NCBI GenBank assembly: GCA_007133495.1
Contig: SLMS01000131.1
Span: forward strand, 1 to 34,559
Direction: 5' to 3'
Length of the DNA: 34,559 bases
From: Candidatus Sumerlaeota bacterium
GTDB taxonomy: Bacteria > Sumerlaeota > Sumerlaeia > SLMS01
Shown here: in pieces, positions 9,801 through 18,401 of the stretch
How the letters are laid out: each line of letters starts with the position of its first letter
How positions within the stretch are numbered: the stretch's first letter is position 1
The notes under the pieces: model-generated
Told to the model about the DNA's origin: nothing
The model's database searches: none
The model's input: only the letters and a program-made list of their open reading frames with translations
Translations under genes and position numbers: made by a program

Positions 9801-10688
9801 TATATCCTCGCCCACCAGGTAGGAATTCGTCACCGTCTCGCTCGGAAGATGCCCGGACTTGAACGCTCGGGCGCGCAGAACGGTAATCTTGAAGATTTCC
9901 TCCTCAAGGTCCTGCCAGGGCTGCGCATCGCCGACAGTACGAACGGCGGACAGGACATTCGGGTCGCCCTCGCGGCTGTCGATGGTGAGGGGTCCGGTAT
10001 AGAGTGGGGAGTCCTCCTCCGGGGTCGAGCCGTCGAGGGTGTACCGAATTTCGGCGCCCTCCTCAGCCTCCAACTCCAACTCGAAGGCTTCCGTATAGAA
10101 ACCCGCCGGCATGGAAACCGTGGGCGGTTCGAGGATATCCGCTAGCGGCTCCGTGTCGTTCGGCCCGCCGGGTGTGGGCATATCGAAATAATACCAGTTG
10201 TCTCCCCCGTCGGGCACCCGTCCGTAGGACTGGTCTCGCGGCACCTCGACAGGATCGACGAAGTCCATAAGCTCCCCGTCCGGCTGCGAGAGCAGAAGCT
10301 CCTCGCCATCTCTCGAAATTGCAAAGTTCGTGTGCAGCGGCTCCCCCGGGTCCCTGCGGTCCTTGTTGGACGCCCACACCAGCAGAAAGTCCCCGGCCCC
10401 GATCGTCACCTCCGGAAATTCCCACCGGAAGGGATTCCCCTCGTCGTCGGACAGGCCCCACCCGTCGAGATTCACGGCCTCGCCGCTATTATTATACAAT
10501 TCGATCCAATCCGGAAAATCACCGTCCTCATCCGCGATCGTCTCGCCGTTGGAGGACATGAACTCATTGATCACAACCTGCCCGTGGGCCGTGCCCGCGC
10601 AAGTGATCGCCCCCGCCACAAGCCATGCAGGAACAGACCCGCAGCGCCGCAGGATGGCCGGGATGGAATTCGAAATGCAGTTCTTCAT
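6837..10688 (-). CDS. Large secreted lamin-tail / chitobiase-like / CotH-kinase-like multidomain protein, about 1283 aa
   Basis: Signal-like N-terminus; VVINEFMSSNGETIADEDGDFPDWIELYNNSGEAVNLDGWGLSDD (lamin tail); IRYTLDGSTPEEDSPLYTGPL (chitobiase-type); FRLYARPSYGEEFFNYQFFP...VFVSGEYWGIHHFRDRID...WIVYDLDFTLG (CotH); GYTFTGWDG repeat-type domain. ATG at 10688 preceded by GGAGA. Confidence 0.88.
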   Translation of the reverse strand: MKNCISNSIPAILRRCGSVPAWLVAGAITCAGTAHGQVVINEFMSSNGETIADEDGDFPDWIELYNNSGEAVNLDGWGLSDDEGNPFRWEFPEVTIGAGDFLLVWASNKDRRDPGEPLHTNFAISRDGEELLLSQPDGELMDFVDPVEVPRDQSYGRVPDGGDNWYYFDMPTPGGPNDTEPLADILEPPTVSMPAGFYTEAFELELEAEEGAEIRYTLDGSTPEEDSPLYTGPLTIDSREGDPNVLSAVRTVGDAQPWQDLEEEIFKITVLRARAFKSGHLPSETVTNSYLVGEDIHDRYQMPVVSLVTDYDNLFDHYIGIYVPGVHYDPEEEFPNLTGNFLQRGREWERPGSFELFEEGGARSLVQDVGIRVHGNFSRALPRKTFRLYARPSYGEEFFNYQFFPDSHVEQYKRILLRAGGAPDWAYLLYRDSLSWALLRDTTDLDFQYSRPAVVFVSGEYWGIHHFRDRIDRYFLGHKHDLDPYNLDLLDGKWPAPEVKEGDLEHYSQMLEAVLQEDLSDPEAYKAVHDYMDVTNFIDYTITHTVLGNLDWPIDNINLWRYRRDPAAGVPDHLTPYDGRWRWIVYDLDFTLGLGDYRPWDYPDLEPAADTRYNHHYSLKLDALLESDEFRNEFLVRLAEHLNTTFSADSVVAAIDLLHNEIAHGMEEHTQRWFWPTTVTFWENEAERVRDYARNRPDAFRDHAVDFFSLDGTANLSIDINDPEGGSVEAGHISIAGAEAPWEGTYFRGIPLPLRAEAAPGYTFTGWDGIETKSSAEAEIVPQGDLSLVANFEKNAPAVLLHYWNFENTEDILAPAYSVSDASLTIDEGPDTEYRLDDRHDFRGQNAQFGDLPGLHLRVQDPIGAVMDLHLPTDGYENIVLKYDSRRSGNGAGTQVISYSTDGSSFEPFDIVTLENAPSAIYTYDFTEVPGVANNPDFTVRIEFVEGDGGDSGNNRFDHITLEGEPLPGTNAPPYVADALPRQRVSEGNVRQYDLNRIFSDPEGAPLSFGVDTTRPGVVDASLSGDQVIVTAEHRGETSVRVTAFDGENPPIYYMIHHLVYPEAHELAAGDFVFDAWSADEPEGSYPESMLFLQTDLTDPPVDARLDFAYFLLPHHYHEENEDTIGFPYNNTRRTRLTGLDGDGIAFINTGRERDLGGAVLALDTRGVTEAEVSFLAGTVLENSRVYAIRLQYRTDIDATFEDVLDDDELPIEYIRQDDGHTQFFEDIALPEELLGQEYVQLLWRYYHVGVTDGPRAKLRLDDVTVAGSTEMPEEPSDLWLIH

Positions 10689-10695
10689 ATATGAA
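10684..10695. promoter_or_regulatory. 12-bp perfect palindrome TTCATATATGAA over the CotH start codon
   Basis: Read directly; self-complementary and overlapping the ATG at 10686-10688. Confidence 0.3.
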
Positions 10696-10741
10696 TCTCC
10701 ACCGGAAAAGTCGGATGCATGGGAACTCCAATTCTCAGAGG

Positions 10742-12064
10742 TCAGGAATTGACCAGGATGATTTTGGACTTCGGTTTCTCTTCCGCGCCGTCCTTCACGA
10801 AAGCCACAGAGGCAAACGAAACCAACGTGTTGTTGTCCGGCGTCACCGCCTGCTGGTAGTGCAACACGCGTCCCTTCGCCCTTCCGCGCAGCGCCTCCAT
10901 CACGCAGTACATCGGGCCGATGCTGCACACCCGTTGATCGTTCACCCGCTCGCGGAAGGACTCGAAAAACTGCAGTGGATCACCCGTCTCGATGGCATCC
11001 AGGTGCTCGCGGTCGTTGCGCTCCACGATTTTCTTGCGCACTTCGTTCACCGGCTCCGGATCACCGAACTGAGGCCCGCAGTGCGAAAAATCCACCCCTC
11101 CAACGATCGCCACGTCATCGCCATACTTCTCCACCATCTTGCGCAGCGCATCCGTGAACTTCTGCACGTCCTCCACCTGATTCGGCTTCACTTCATCGTG
11201 ATGCAGGAGCTCCTCGACGCTCCCCGCCAGGATCGGTACTATCGAAATATCCTCGTCCTGGAAAACGTGCCGCAGGTACGTCGCCTGCAACTCCACAGCG
11301 TGCTCGTCCGCGTGTGCGTACTCCTCCGCGAGCAGGTCGAGCCCCGACAATTCCTGCAGCTCCTTCAGCAACTCCTTGTCCGCCGGCACCGTCCCGATCG
11401 GAGTTTCGTAATCCTTGCCCGTCGCCACGAAAAGGTTCTGCGTCGGCCGGTGGCACGTACCGATCACGATGAACCGCCGCGCTCCCGTGCCGTGATCCTT
11501 GAGCGCCTGATACGCCCACGCGTAGGCTTCCCCGCCGCGGCCGTAGTCTATATGCGGCGACAGGACCGCCTGCACCGAGCCCGCCGGCAGGTCCAGCCGC
11601 TCCGGTGGCGAAAGCGCACTCATCCGGTGCCGGCGGAACTCGTCCCCAAGCTCCTTGAGCATCGCCAGCCGGTCCTTTCCGTCTGCCGCGAACGTCTTGT
11701 AGGGACGCGTGGGCGAATCCATCCACGCGCGGTATTTCGCCCGTAGCGCCTCGGCAAAACGGTCCGTCTGGAGCAGCAACGCCTCGTCGAGTTGCCGCGC
11801 CATGTCCTTGAAAACGTCGGCCGGGATGATTTGCCCGCTCATCTGCCCCGCCTTGCTGCTCATCTCTTCGGCTGTTGTCTTTCCGTCGGCCATCTCCAGG
11901 AAGAGCAGCAGCAGGGGGTCGGCAGGCAGCACCGCCGCCCCCTCGATCAGGCCGACCGGGTCGCGCACCACGATCAGCGTCTGGTCCTTTGAACGCGCCG
12001 GGATCAGCTCCAGCGGCCGCAGCGCCGGCCGGTCCAGCGGATAGGTGGGAATATGGTCGAACAC
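10742..12064 (-). CDS. MEMO1/AmmeMemoRadiSam system protein B family, with about 150-aa N-terminal extension
   Basis: AVLSPHIDYGRGGEAYAWAYQAL, FIVIGTCHRP, EYAHADEHAVELQATYLRHVF, VAIVGGVDFSHCGPQFGD, GRVLHYQQAVTPDNNTLVSFASVAF. Confidence 0.88.
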   Translation of the reverse strand: MFDHIPTYPLDRPALRPLELIPARSKDQTLIVVRDPVGLIEGAAVLPADPLLLLFLEMADGKTTAEEMSSKAGQMSGQIIPADVFKDMARQLDEALLLQTDRFAEALRAKYRAWMDSPTRPYKTFAADGKDRLAMLKELGDEFRRHRMSALSPPERLDLPAGSVQAVLSPHIDYGRGGEAYAWAYQALKDHGTGARRFIVIGTCHRPTQNLFVATGKDYETPIGTVPADKELLKELQELSGLDLLAEEYAHADEHAVELQATYLRHVFQDEDISIVPILAGSVEELLHHDEVKPNQVEDVQKFTDALRKMVEKYGDDVAIVGGVDFSHCGPQFGDPEPVNEVRKKIVERNDREHLDAIETGDPLQFFESFRERVNDQRVCSIGPMYCVMEALRGRAKGRVLHYQQAVTPDNNTLVSFASVAFVKDGAEEKPKSKIILVNS

Positions 12065-12118
12065 AGTGGAAGGTTGCTCCCGGGTGGGTTTTCCGCACGT
12101 TGTTGCGGCTTCCCCGGG

Positions 12119-13312
12119 TCATTGCAAGGACGAATGCCCCCCTGCCCCGATCACTTCGCGCAGCAACCCCTCCAGGATCGCATCGCTCAGCAGCCAGCCC
12201 TCCCGCGTCAGCCGCACCCCCTCCGGCCCCGCCTCCATCCAGGCCGCCGATTCCGGCAGGTTCGCCCCGTGCCACCGCCGGCACGCTTCCACCAACTCAG
12301 GAGCCTCCCCGCGCCCCAGCCCCTCAGTCCGCCGCAGCCCCGTAAACAAACGCTCCCACGCCGCCTCCTCCGGCCCGGGCCGCTCCGCAGGCTCCCGCGG
12401 AACCCGCCCCGCCGCCAGCGCCGCCGCCCAGCCCTCCAGGTCCTCCGGGTTCCGCCAGCGCTCCGGCCCCATGCGCGAGTGAGCCCCCGGCCCCACGCCC
12501 AGCACGTCCCGCCCCGTCCAGTACCGGGCGTTGTGCCGCGAGCGGAACCCGGGGCGCGCGAAATTGCTGATCTCGTAGTGCTCGAAGCCCTCGCCCTCCA
12601 GGAAATCCGCCCCCCGCAGGTACATCTCCGCCTGAAGCTCGTCGCCCAGCTCCGCCAGCCGGCCCTCCCGCTTCCATGCCTCGAAAGGAGTCCCCTCGTG
12701 CCACGTCAGCCCGTAGAAACTCACGTGGTCCGGCTCCAGCGCCACCGCCCGCCGCAGATTCTCCATCCACCGCTCCATCGTCTGCCCCGGCAGCGCAAAC
12801 ATCAGGTCCAGCGAAACATTCCCGAACCCCGCCCGCCGGGAGCGCCGCACCGCCTCCTCGATCGTCTCCGGCCCGTGCAGCCGTTCGAGCAGCCCAAGCT
12901 CCTCCGGGTGGAACGACTGTGCGCCGATGCTCAGCCGTGTGAATCCCGCTGCGTGCCACTGCCGCGCCCGGTTCTCGGTCAGGTTCTCCGGATTCGCCTC
13001 GAGCGTGAACTCCCGCCCCCCGCACTCCACGAAGAGCCCCTTCCAATGCGCCAGCAGTTCCCCCACCGCCTCCGGCACCAGCGTACTCGGCGTCCCCCCG
13101 CCAAAATACACCGTCTCCAGCGGACGTTCCGCCATTTCGGGATACACGCCGAGCAGCAGGTCCACCTCGCGCCGTAGCTGCCCCGGAAAGTCCAGCCGCG
13201 CCCGCGCCGGCCGCTCCCGAAGCTCCATCTTGTAGAAATCGCAGTATGGGCAGGCATGCTTGCAGAACGGCACATGGCCGTATATACCGAGGCTTTCCCG
13301 CGCCCCCGCCAT
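12119..13312 (-). CDS. hemW: HemW-like / coproporphyrinogen III oxidase-like radical SAM protein
   Basis: IYGHVPFCKHACPYCDFYK (CxxxCxxC), TVYFGGGTPSTL, LEANPENL, RLSIGAQSFHPEELGLLERLH, LMFALPGQTMERWMENLRRAVAL. Confidence 0.88.
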   Translation of the reverse strand: MAGARESLGIYGHVPFCKHACPYCDFYKMELRERPARARLDFPGQLRREVDLLLGVYPEMAERPLETVYFGGGTPSTLVPEAVGELLAHWKGLFVECGGREFTLEANPENLTENRARQWHAAGFTRLSIGAQSFHPEELGLLERLHGPETIEEAVRRSRRAGFGNVSLDLMFALPGQTMERWMENLRRAVALEPDHVSFYGLTWHEGTPFEAWKREGRLAELGDELQAEMYLRGADFLEGEGFEHYEISNFARPGFRSRHNARYWTGRDVLGVGPGAHSRMGPERWRNPEDLEGWAAALAAGRVPREPAERPGPEEAAWERLFTGLRRTEGLGRGEAPELVEACRRWHGANLPESAAWMEAGPEGVRLTREGWLLSDAILEGLLREVIGAGGHSSLQ

Positions 13313-13316
13313 GCTG

Positions 13317-16250
13317 CTACTGGTACTCCGTCTCGTCATCGGGTTCCATTGGCGGAGGGGGCGGAGGCACGTGATGCGGCTCCGGCGCCTCGATGCCCTC
13401 CGGGAGCGCCGGCGGTCCGGGGCGTGCGGTTTCCGGCAGCATCTCCTCCGGGTCTTCAGGCCAGGCGTCTATACGGGCGATCATGTCGCTCAGCCACCCG
13501 AAACGCTCCGGATCGATCTCCATCGCCGTCTCGTACCCCATCCTTGTGGCTTCGAGGAACCCTCCGGCGCCCTCCTCGTCGAGCGGCAGCGTCTCGAAAA
13601 GGCGCGCATGGATGCCGCCGAACCGGTACCACGCCTCCGCGTCATGAGGGGCGCTCTGCACCGCAAGCCCGTGCAGTTCTGAGGCGCGCGAATAGTTTGC
13701 CTGTGACTCCGCCAACGCCGCCATGTAATACAGAATCTCGTGCCGGCCCGGTTGGCGGTGTTCGATCGCCTCCTCCAGCACCTCCAGTGCCCCCGCCCAG
13801 TCGTTCTCCCAGCGGTGCACCTGCGAAAGGAGGTAGCTCGCGTGCAGGTTCGCCGGGTTGCGCTCAAGCTCCTCCGCAACGACCTCGCGGACGAAATCGC
13901 CCTCGCCGAGCGCGTGAAAATGGTACGCAATTTCCCGTGCCGCAGGGTCGGAAACCCATCGCCGCAGGCCCTCGCGCGCCGCAGCGTCCAGCCGCTCCCG
14001 GGTCTCCTCCGCGCCCTCCTCCGGCAGCATCCAGTGCTGCTGCACCAGCAGCGCGTATAGATACGGCATCCTCGGGTTCCGCTCGATCGTGCGCAGTATC
14101 CGCTCCACCCGCTTCTCCGCCGGAACACCGGCCGGCACGTCAGCCCGCCGGTAGAAATGATTATAGACATCCGTCGTCTTCAGAAACGCCCCTGCGTGCT
14201 CGTACTCCTCCTCCAGCGCCGGGTGCTCGTACATCAGCGCGGACACCTCCGGGTACGCCCGCCCGGGCGCCGCCGGGTTGCCGTCCTCGTGCAGCACGAA
14301 AAGCACGATATACTCCGGCCGGCGCTGCTCCATCAGGACCGCCGCGCTCCGCTCGGCAAACGCCTTATGGTACTCCCGCGCGGCCCGACGCCGCAACTCC
14401 CGCCGGCGCGGCCGGTTCGGCGGCTCCGGCTCCTCCGCCACCAGCCGCTCGTAATGCTCGTGTTCAGTCGGCAGCCGGCCCCGCGCGCTCGGAGCGTGGC
14501 CCAGCATCGGGTCCGTCAGTCCGTCCGCATCGTATAGACTGAGGTGTGTGGCAAACCAGAGTGGCTGCCCGATGTCTCCCGTGTATATCCAGCTATCATC
14601 CCGCGTGTTCAACAACAGGTGGTCGGACACCGTCTCCAGCGGAGCCAGAAAGCCGCGTCCATACGATTCCGCCACCGCCTGCGGATGCCACCAGCCCCCC
14701 GGCCGCTCAGTCACAAAAGCGTGTCCCGGCCCGAACACCCAGGCCGCCTGCGTGCGCCAGTGCTCCCGCGCCGCTCCCGCAACCAGCCACAGCGCCACCG
14801 CGAACGTCCCCACGGCTATCCACCCGCCCCACGGCCCCGGCTCGCGCCAGAGCCGCACCAGCGGCCCCACGCTTCCAAAACCAGCCGCCACCGCCACACC
14901 GATAAACGGCAGCACCACCTGGAAAAAACGGAAACTCGGCATCCAGTCACCGTTCACGTGCCACACGTAATACACGTTCGCCAGCCATGGCAGGAAAACC
15001 AGCCCCGCCACCGCCTCCCACCGCGGCAGCCCCACCGGCGGCCCGCGCCAAAGCAGCGACGCACCGGCCCCCAACACCAGCAGCGACCCACCCAGCACCC
15101 ACAGGTTCACCCACAGCAGCGACGGCCTCCCCGTCCCCGGCAGATTCCCCGTCACCCGGTCCGCCAGCTTCCCCACCGTGCTGCCCGCATCATCCGGCAG
15201 CCAACCCCGCACCATCGGCTTCTCCTCCGCCACCGGCTGCGCAATATAGAACCTCCAGAACTGCTCCATCGCCCGCGGCCGATGCTCCGTCTGCACGTGG
15301 CGCTGCTTGGCGTAATACGTGTTCGGCAGCACATCCCCGAAATACATCCACCGCCAACCCCAGAAAAGTGCCGTTGGAATCAGCACGATCAAGAGCGCCC
15401 TCCGGAAACGTCCCCATGGCCAGCGTCCCCTCCCCAGAAGCCAGAGCCCGTATAGACACAGCGGCAGCAGATAGAACAGTGAGTCCACCCGCGCCAGCAC
15501 CGCACCAACCGCCAGCCAGGGCGAGACCTGCCAGCGCCGCGCGTCCCGCCGCTCCACCTCGAACCGCGCATAGCACGCCGTCAGCAGCGCCACCTGAAGC
15601 TGTGTCTCCATCCCCATCAGCGCCCAGTGCGAAAACCACGTGTTCACCGCCAGCAGCCCCGGCGCCAGCAGGTTGAACAGATCGTTCCTCCACCGTACCG
15701 CTGCCGCCAGACCCCACGCCGCCGCCATCGCTGCCACCGCGCTCAACAGCCCCATCCATTTCGCCACGAACAGCAAATCCCAGCCCAGCCAGTGCGGCAC
15801 CACCAGCAGGACCGCCCAAAGGAAGTTCGTGAATCCCTCCACCCGCGGGCCCTCCGGGTTGAACACCCAGCCGTGACCCTGCGCAAACATGTCCACGAAC
15901 CGGAACGTGATGTACGAATCGTCGATCACCACCTCCCAGTGAACCGAGGCCTGCCACACGAAGGCTCCCACCAACGCCGCGAAAAGCAGGAGCTGCAAAA
16001 CGTTCAGCGGCCGCGCCAGCAGCCCCGCCGTACCGCGCAGCGCCTCACGCCCCGAGTAGAACGGCGGCAGGGGGGCGCCATGGTAGTTCCGCAGCCGCCT
16101 CCACCGCCCGCGCAACCGCTCCGCCATGCCGGCCGGAAGCACCGCCTCGGCCGTCCGCCGCAGCCAGCCCCGCTTCCGGGAGCCCGGTCGTGCCGCCGCG
16201 TCCCCGGCGGGTGGTTGGTTGGGGCGGGGCGCCTGATCCATGCTCTGCAT
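13317..16250 (-). CDS. Polytopic GT-C-like (AftB-like) glycosyltransferase with C-terminal TPR-like region
   Basis: IDDSYITFRFVDMFAQGHGWVFNPEGPRVEGFTNFLWA is typical of ArnT/AftB-like GT-C proteins; many TM segments; C-terminal helical repeats (ALEVLEEAIEHRQPGRHEILYYMAALAESQANYSRASELHGLAVQSAPHDAEAWYRFGGIHARL). Confidence 0.75.
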   Translation of the reverse strand: MQSMDQAPRPNQPPAGDAAARPGSRKRGWLRRTAEAVLPAGMAERLRGRWRRLRNYHGAPLPPFYSGREALRGTAGLLARPLNVLQLLLFAALVGAFVWQASVHWEVVIDDSYITFRFVDMFAQGHGWVFNPEGPRVEGFTNFLWAVLLVVPHWLGWDLLFVAKWMGLLSAVAAMAAAWGLAAAVRWRNDLFNLLAPGLLAVNTWFSHWALMGMETQLQVALLTACYARFEVERRDARRWQVSPWLAVGAVLARVDSLFYLLPLCLYGLWLLGRGRWPWGRFRRALLIVLIPTALFWGWRWMYFGDVLPNTYYAKQRHVQTEHRPRAMEQFWRFYIAQPVAEEKPMVRGWLPDDAGSTVGKLADRVTGNLPGTGRPSLLWVNLWVLGGSLLVLGAGASLLWRGPPVGLPRWEAVAGLVFLPWLANVYYVWHVNGDWMPSFRFFQVVLPFIGVAVAAGFGSVGPLVRLWREPGPWGGWIAVGTFAVALWLVAGAAREHWRTQAAWVFGPGHAFVTERPGGWWHPQAVAESYGRGFLAPLETVSDHLLLNTRDDSWIYTGDIGQPLWFATHLSLYDADGLTDPMLGHAPSARGRLPTEHEHYERLVAEEPEPPNRPRRRELRRRAAREYHKAFAERSAAVLMEQRRPEYIVLFVLHEDGNPAAPGRAYPEVSALMYEHPALEEEYEHAGAFLKTTDVYNHFYRRADVPAGVPAEKRVERILRTIERNPRMPYLYALLVQQHWMLPEEGAEETRERLDAAAREGLRRWVSDPAAREIAYHFHALGEGDFVREVVAEELERNPANLHASYLLSQVHRWENDWAGALEVLEEAIEHRQPGRHEILYYMAALAESQANYSRASELHGLAVQSAPHDAEAWYRFGGIHARLFETLPLDEEGAGGFLEATRMGYETAMEIDPERFGWLSDMIARIDAWPEDPEEMLPETARPGPPALPEGIEAPEPHHVPPPPPPMEPDDETEYQ
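13467..13474. repeat. Iterated octamer copy (GTCTATAC)
   Basis: Exact match; minus-strand coding phase cgt-ata-gac (R-I-D). Confidence 0.8.
14532..14539. repeat. Iterated octamer copy (GTATAGAC)
   Basis: Exact match; minus-strand coding phase agt-cta-tac (S-L-Y). Confidence 0.8.
15450..15457. repeat. Iterated octamer copy (GTATAGAC)
   Basis: Exact match; minus-strand coding phase tgt-cta-tac (C-L-Y). Confidence 0.8.
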
Positions 16251-16268
16251 CCTGTCCGGTCCGGCCCG

Positions 16269-17654
16269 TTAGCGCCAGTGGAATCCGGCGAAGCGCCACG
16301 GCCGGAACGCCCGCAGCACGTCCCGCGTCCGCCATGCACGCGTCTCGTACACCGGCCGCACGAAGCGCCACCCCTGCATCCGCAGCAGCGCCGACACCAC
16401 AAACAGCGTGTGGAAGCCCGTCCACTCGTAACCCAGCATCGTGAACTCAAACTGCCGGAACAACGCCAGCAGTGGGCCCGCCAGCATCCCCCCAACAAAA
16501 CCCGCCAGCCCCCCGAAAAGCCCGATCGCCGCAAGGTAAGCCGTCCGCTTGTCCCCCGGCGCCGTCGCCAACCCGAGGTTGAAAATCGCCACTGTCACCG
16601 CCGACCACGCCACACCGTCCACAAAACCGCTGATATAGATGAACGTCAGGTTCCCCGGTGTCGCCAGAATCCAGCAAAGCGGCAGCACCGTCGCCGCAAT
16701 CACCGACGTAATGATCAGCACCGCCTTGTTCCCCACCGCATCCGCCAGCCGGCCCCACAGCGGCCCCGCCACAAGCGTCGTCACCGCCGCAATCGAAGCC
16801 CAGATTGCTATCTGCGTGAACGACATCTCAAGGTGCTGCAGAAAATACGGATACACGAACACCGCCGCCAGCATGATCGACGGGTTCCAGTACACCACAA
16901 ACGTCAGGAACTTGCGGAAATTCGCATCCTGCAACGGCGTCATCACCGTCTCCCGCAGTCCCAGCTTCAGCGTCGCTTCTGCCGGATCGTAATGCAAAGT
17001 ATATAGACCAACCCCGATCAGCGCCAGCACCGTCGCCGTCGCCAGCACCGCCTGATAATTGATCGGCGCCCCCACCCAGTCCAGAAAAAGCCCTGCCGAG
17101 AGGTTCGCCACCAGCCCCACCACCGAAAGAATACCACCCCGCAGCCCGAAGTACCGCCCCCGGTGCGTCCCCGGAATCACGCCTCCCATCCATGAGGACC
17201 AGATAACCCCCGCCCCACCCTGGAAAAAGTGCGAAAAACCTACCAGCAGGATCAGGTACCATACCGCCTGTTCCTGCGGAATCCGCAGGAGCGGCAGCAG
17301 CGCCGGAAAAATCCACACCCCCCGGCCCACCGCCGCCAGGATCGTCGTCAGCAGCCGGCGTTGCGGATAAAGGCTCAGCAGCCATGCCGCCAGCGGTGCC
17401 GACGCCTGCGCAAGCATCGGAATGCTCGCCACCGCCGCCAGCTCCATCGGCCCCGCCCCGAGGTGAATCATAAACCCCGTGAGCACCGCCCCGGACGTCC
17501 ACACAAGGAACGTCTGCGTCAGCGTCCCTTCCATGATGGAAAGGCGCATCGTTTTCTTTACATCGTCGGAAATCGGCGGCGCCTCCGGAGGGACCTCCGG
17601 CTCGCGCGTTACCGACTCAAGGGCCTCCTCCGCCGCCTCGGCCAGCACACTCAT
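16269..17654 (-). CDS. MFS transporter
   Basis: About 12 hydrophobic segments; HRGRYFGLRGGILSVVGLVANL and GPLWGRLADAVGNKAVLIIT loop motifs. Starts 3 nt after the upstream stop. Confidence 0.85.
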   Translation of the reverse strand: MSVLAEAAEEALESVTREPEVPPEAPPISDDVKKTMRLSIMEGTLTQTFLVWTSGAVLTGFMIHLGAGPMELAAVASIPMLAQASAPLAAWLLSLYPQRRLLTTILAAVGRGVWIFPALLPLLRIPQEQAVWYLILLVGFSHFFQGGAGVIWSSWMGGVIPGTHRGRYFGLRGGILSVVGLVANLSAGLFLDWVGAPINYQAVLATATVLALIGVGLYTLHYDPAEATLKLGLRETVMTPLQDANFRKFLTFVVYWNPSIMLAAVFVYPYFLQHLEMSFTQIAIWASIAAVTTLVAGPLWGRLADAVGNKAVLIITSVIAATVLPLCWILATPGNLTFIYISGFVDGVAWSAVTVAIFNLGLATAPGDKRTAYLAAIGLFGGLAGFVGGMLAGPLLALFRQFEFTMLGYEWTGFHTLFVVSALLRMQGWRFVRPVYETRAWRTRDVLRAFRPWRFAGFHWR

Positions 17655-17657
17655 CGC

Positions 17658-18401
17658 TCAGGCAGTCCGGACCTTTCCTGCCCGCCTTCTGCGGACTGCC
17701 GCCCGGCAGCGCAACAGCGCCTCCCCGGTCTCCTCGATAAGCCGGTCCCAGCGCTCCCGCCTCTCCATGTAAAGCCCCTGTGGCAACTCAAGGTTCACAC
17801 CCGCGTACGTGCCCGCAGTCAGCGCCCGCCGCATCGTCAGGATCAAGCCATCTCCGGTCCCCCGGTACGGATAATTGCTCCGCACCAGCCATTTCATCGG
17901 GCTCCTCCTGAGCCGCGCCCTCACCCGGTGGCAGAACTGCTTTTCCAGCCCGCTCGCCGGGTCGTACAGCAGCCCGATCTCCGCGCGCCGCACCACTCCG
18001 TTGAACACCGGCGTGAAACTGTGGATCGAAAGGTGCAACACCGGCCCACGGCCCGTCTCGATCAGCTTCTGCACCTGCTCCATGGTGCCCTGCCGGTAGG
18101 GCGTATAGTAACGCTCCAGTACCGTCTCGCGTTCCTCCTCCGAAAGCCGGCCCGAGAACTCCGAGAACAGCGTCGGGCTGCCCAGCGAGCGGTTCAGGTC
18201 CACCAGAAGCCGCGTCACCGTCGAAAAGTGCACCGGCACCCCGAACAGCCCGGCAAAATGCCGCGCAGCCGCAAGCGCTCCCGGATCCCAGCCCCGGTGC
18301 GTCTTTAGCACCTCCTCTGCACCGGCAAACAGCCCCGCGTACTCCGTCGGAACATCGTTTCCCCCATGCTCGCACGAAACGAAAACGCTACGAAACTCCA
18401 T
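17658..18401 (-). CDS. N-formylglutamate amidohydrolase family hydrolase
   Basis: VFVSCEHGGNDVPTEYAGLF, LLVDLNRSLGSPTLFSEFSG, VLHLSIHSFTPVFNGVVRRAEIGLLYDP. Start (18401) overlaps the 3' end of the GCS2 gene (18388). Confidence 0.85.
   Translation of the reverse strand: MEFRSVFVSCEHGGNDVPTEYAGLFAGAEEVLKTHRGWDPGALAAARHFAGLFGVPVHFSTVTRLLVDLNRSLGSPTLFSEFSGRLSEEERETVLERYYTPYRQGTMEQVQKLIETGRGPVLHLSIHSFTPVFNGVVRRAEIGLLYDPASGLEKQFCHRVRARLRRSPMKWLVRSNYPYRGTGDGLILTMRRALTAGTYAGVNLELPQGLYMERRERWDRLIEETGEALLRCRAAVRRRRAGKVRTA

Noticed and set aside
10742-13312. Complete AmmeMemoRadiSam system
   Set aside because: The radical SAM gene is HemW-like rather than the AmmeMemoRadiSam radical SAM, and no AMMECR1 gene is visible; only the MEMO component is supported.
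13256-17006. Several long plus-strand ORFs (428, 303 and 459 aa) opposite the GT-C and MFS genes
   Set aside because: Low-complexity Pro/Arg/Gln translations complementary to clear membrane-protein genes.
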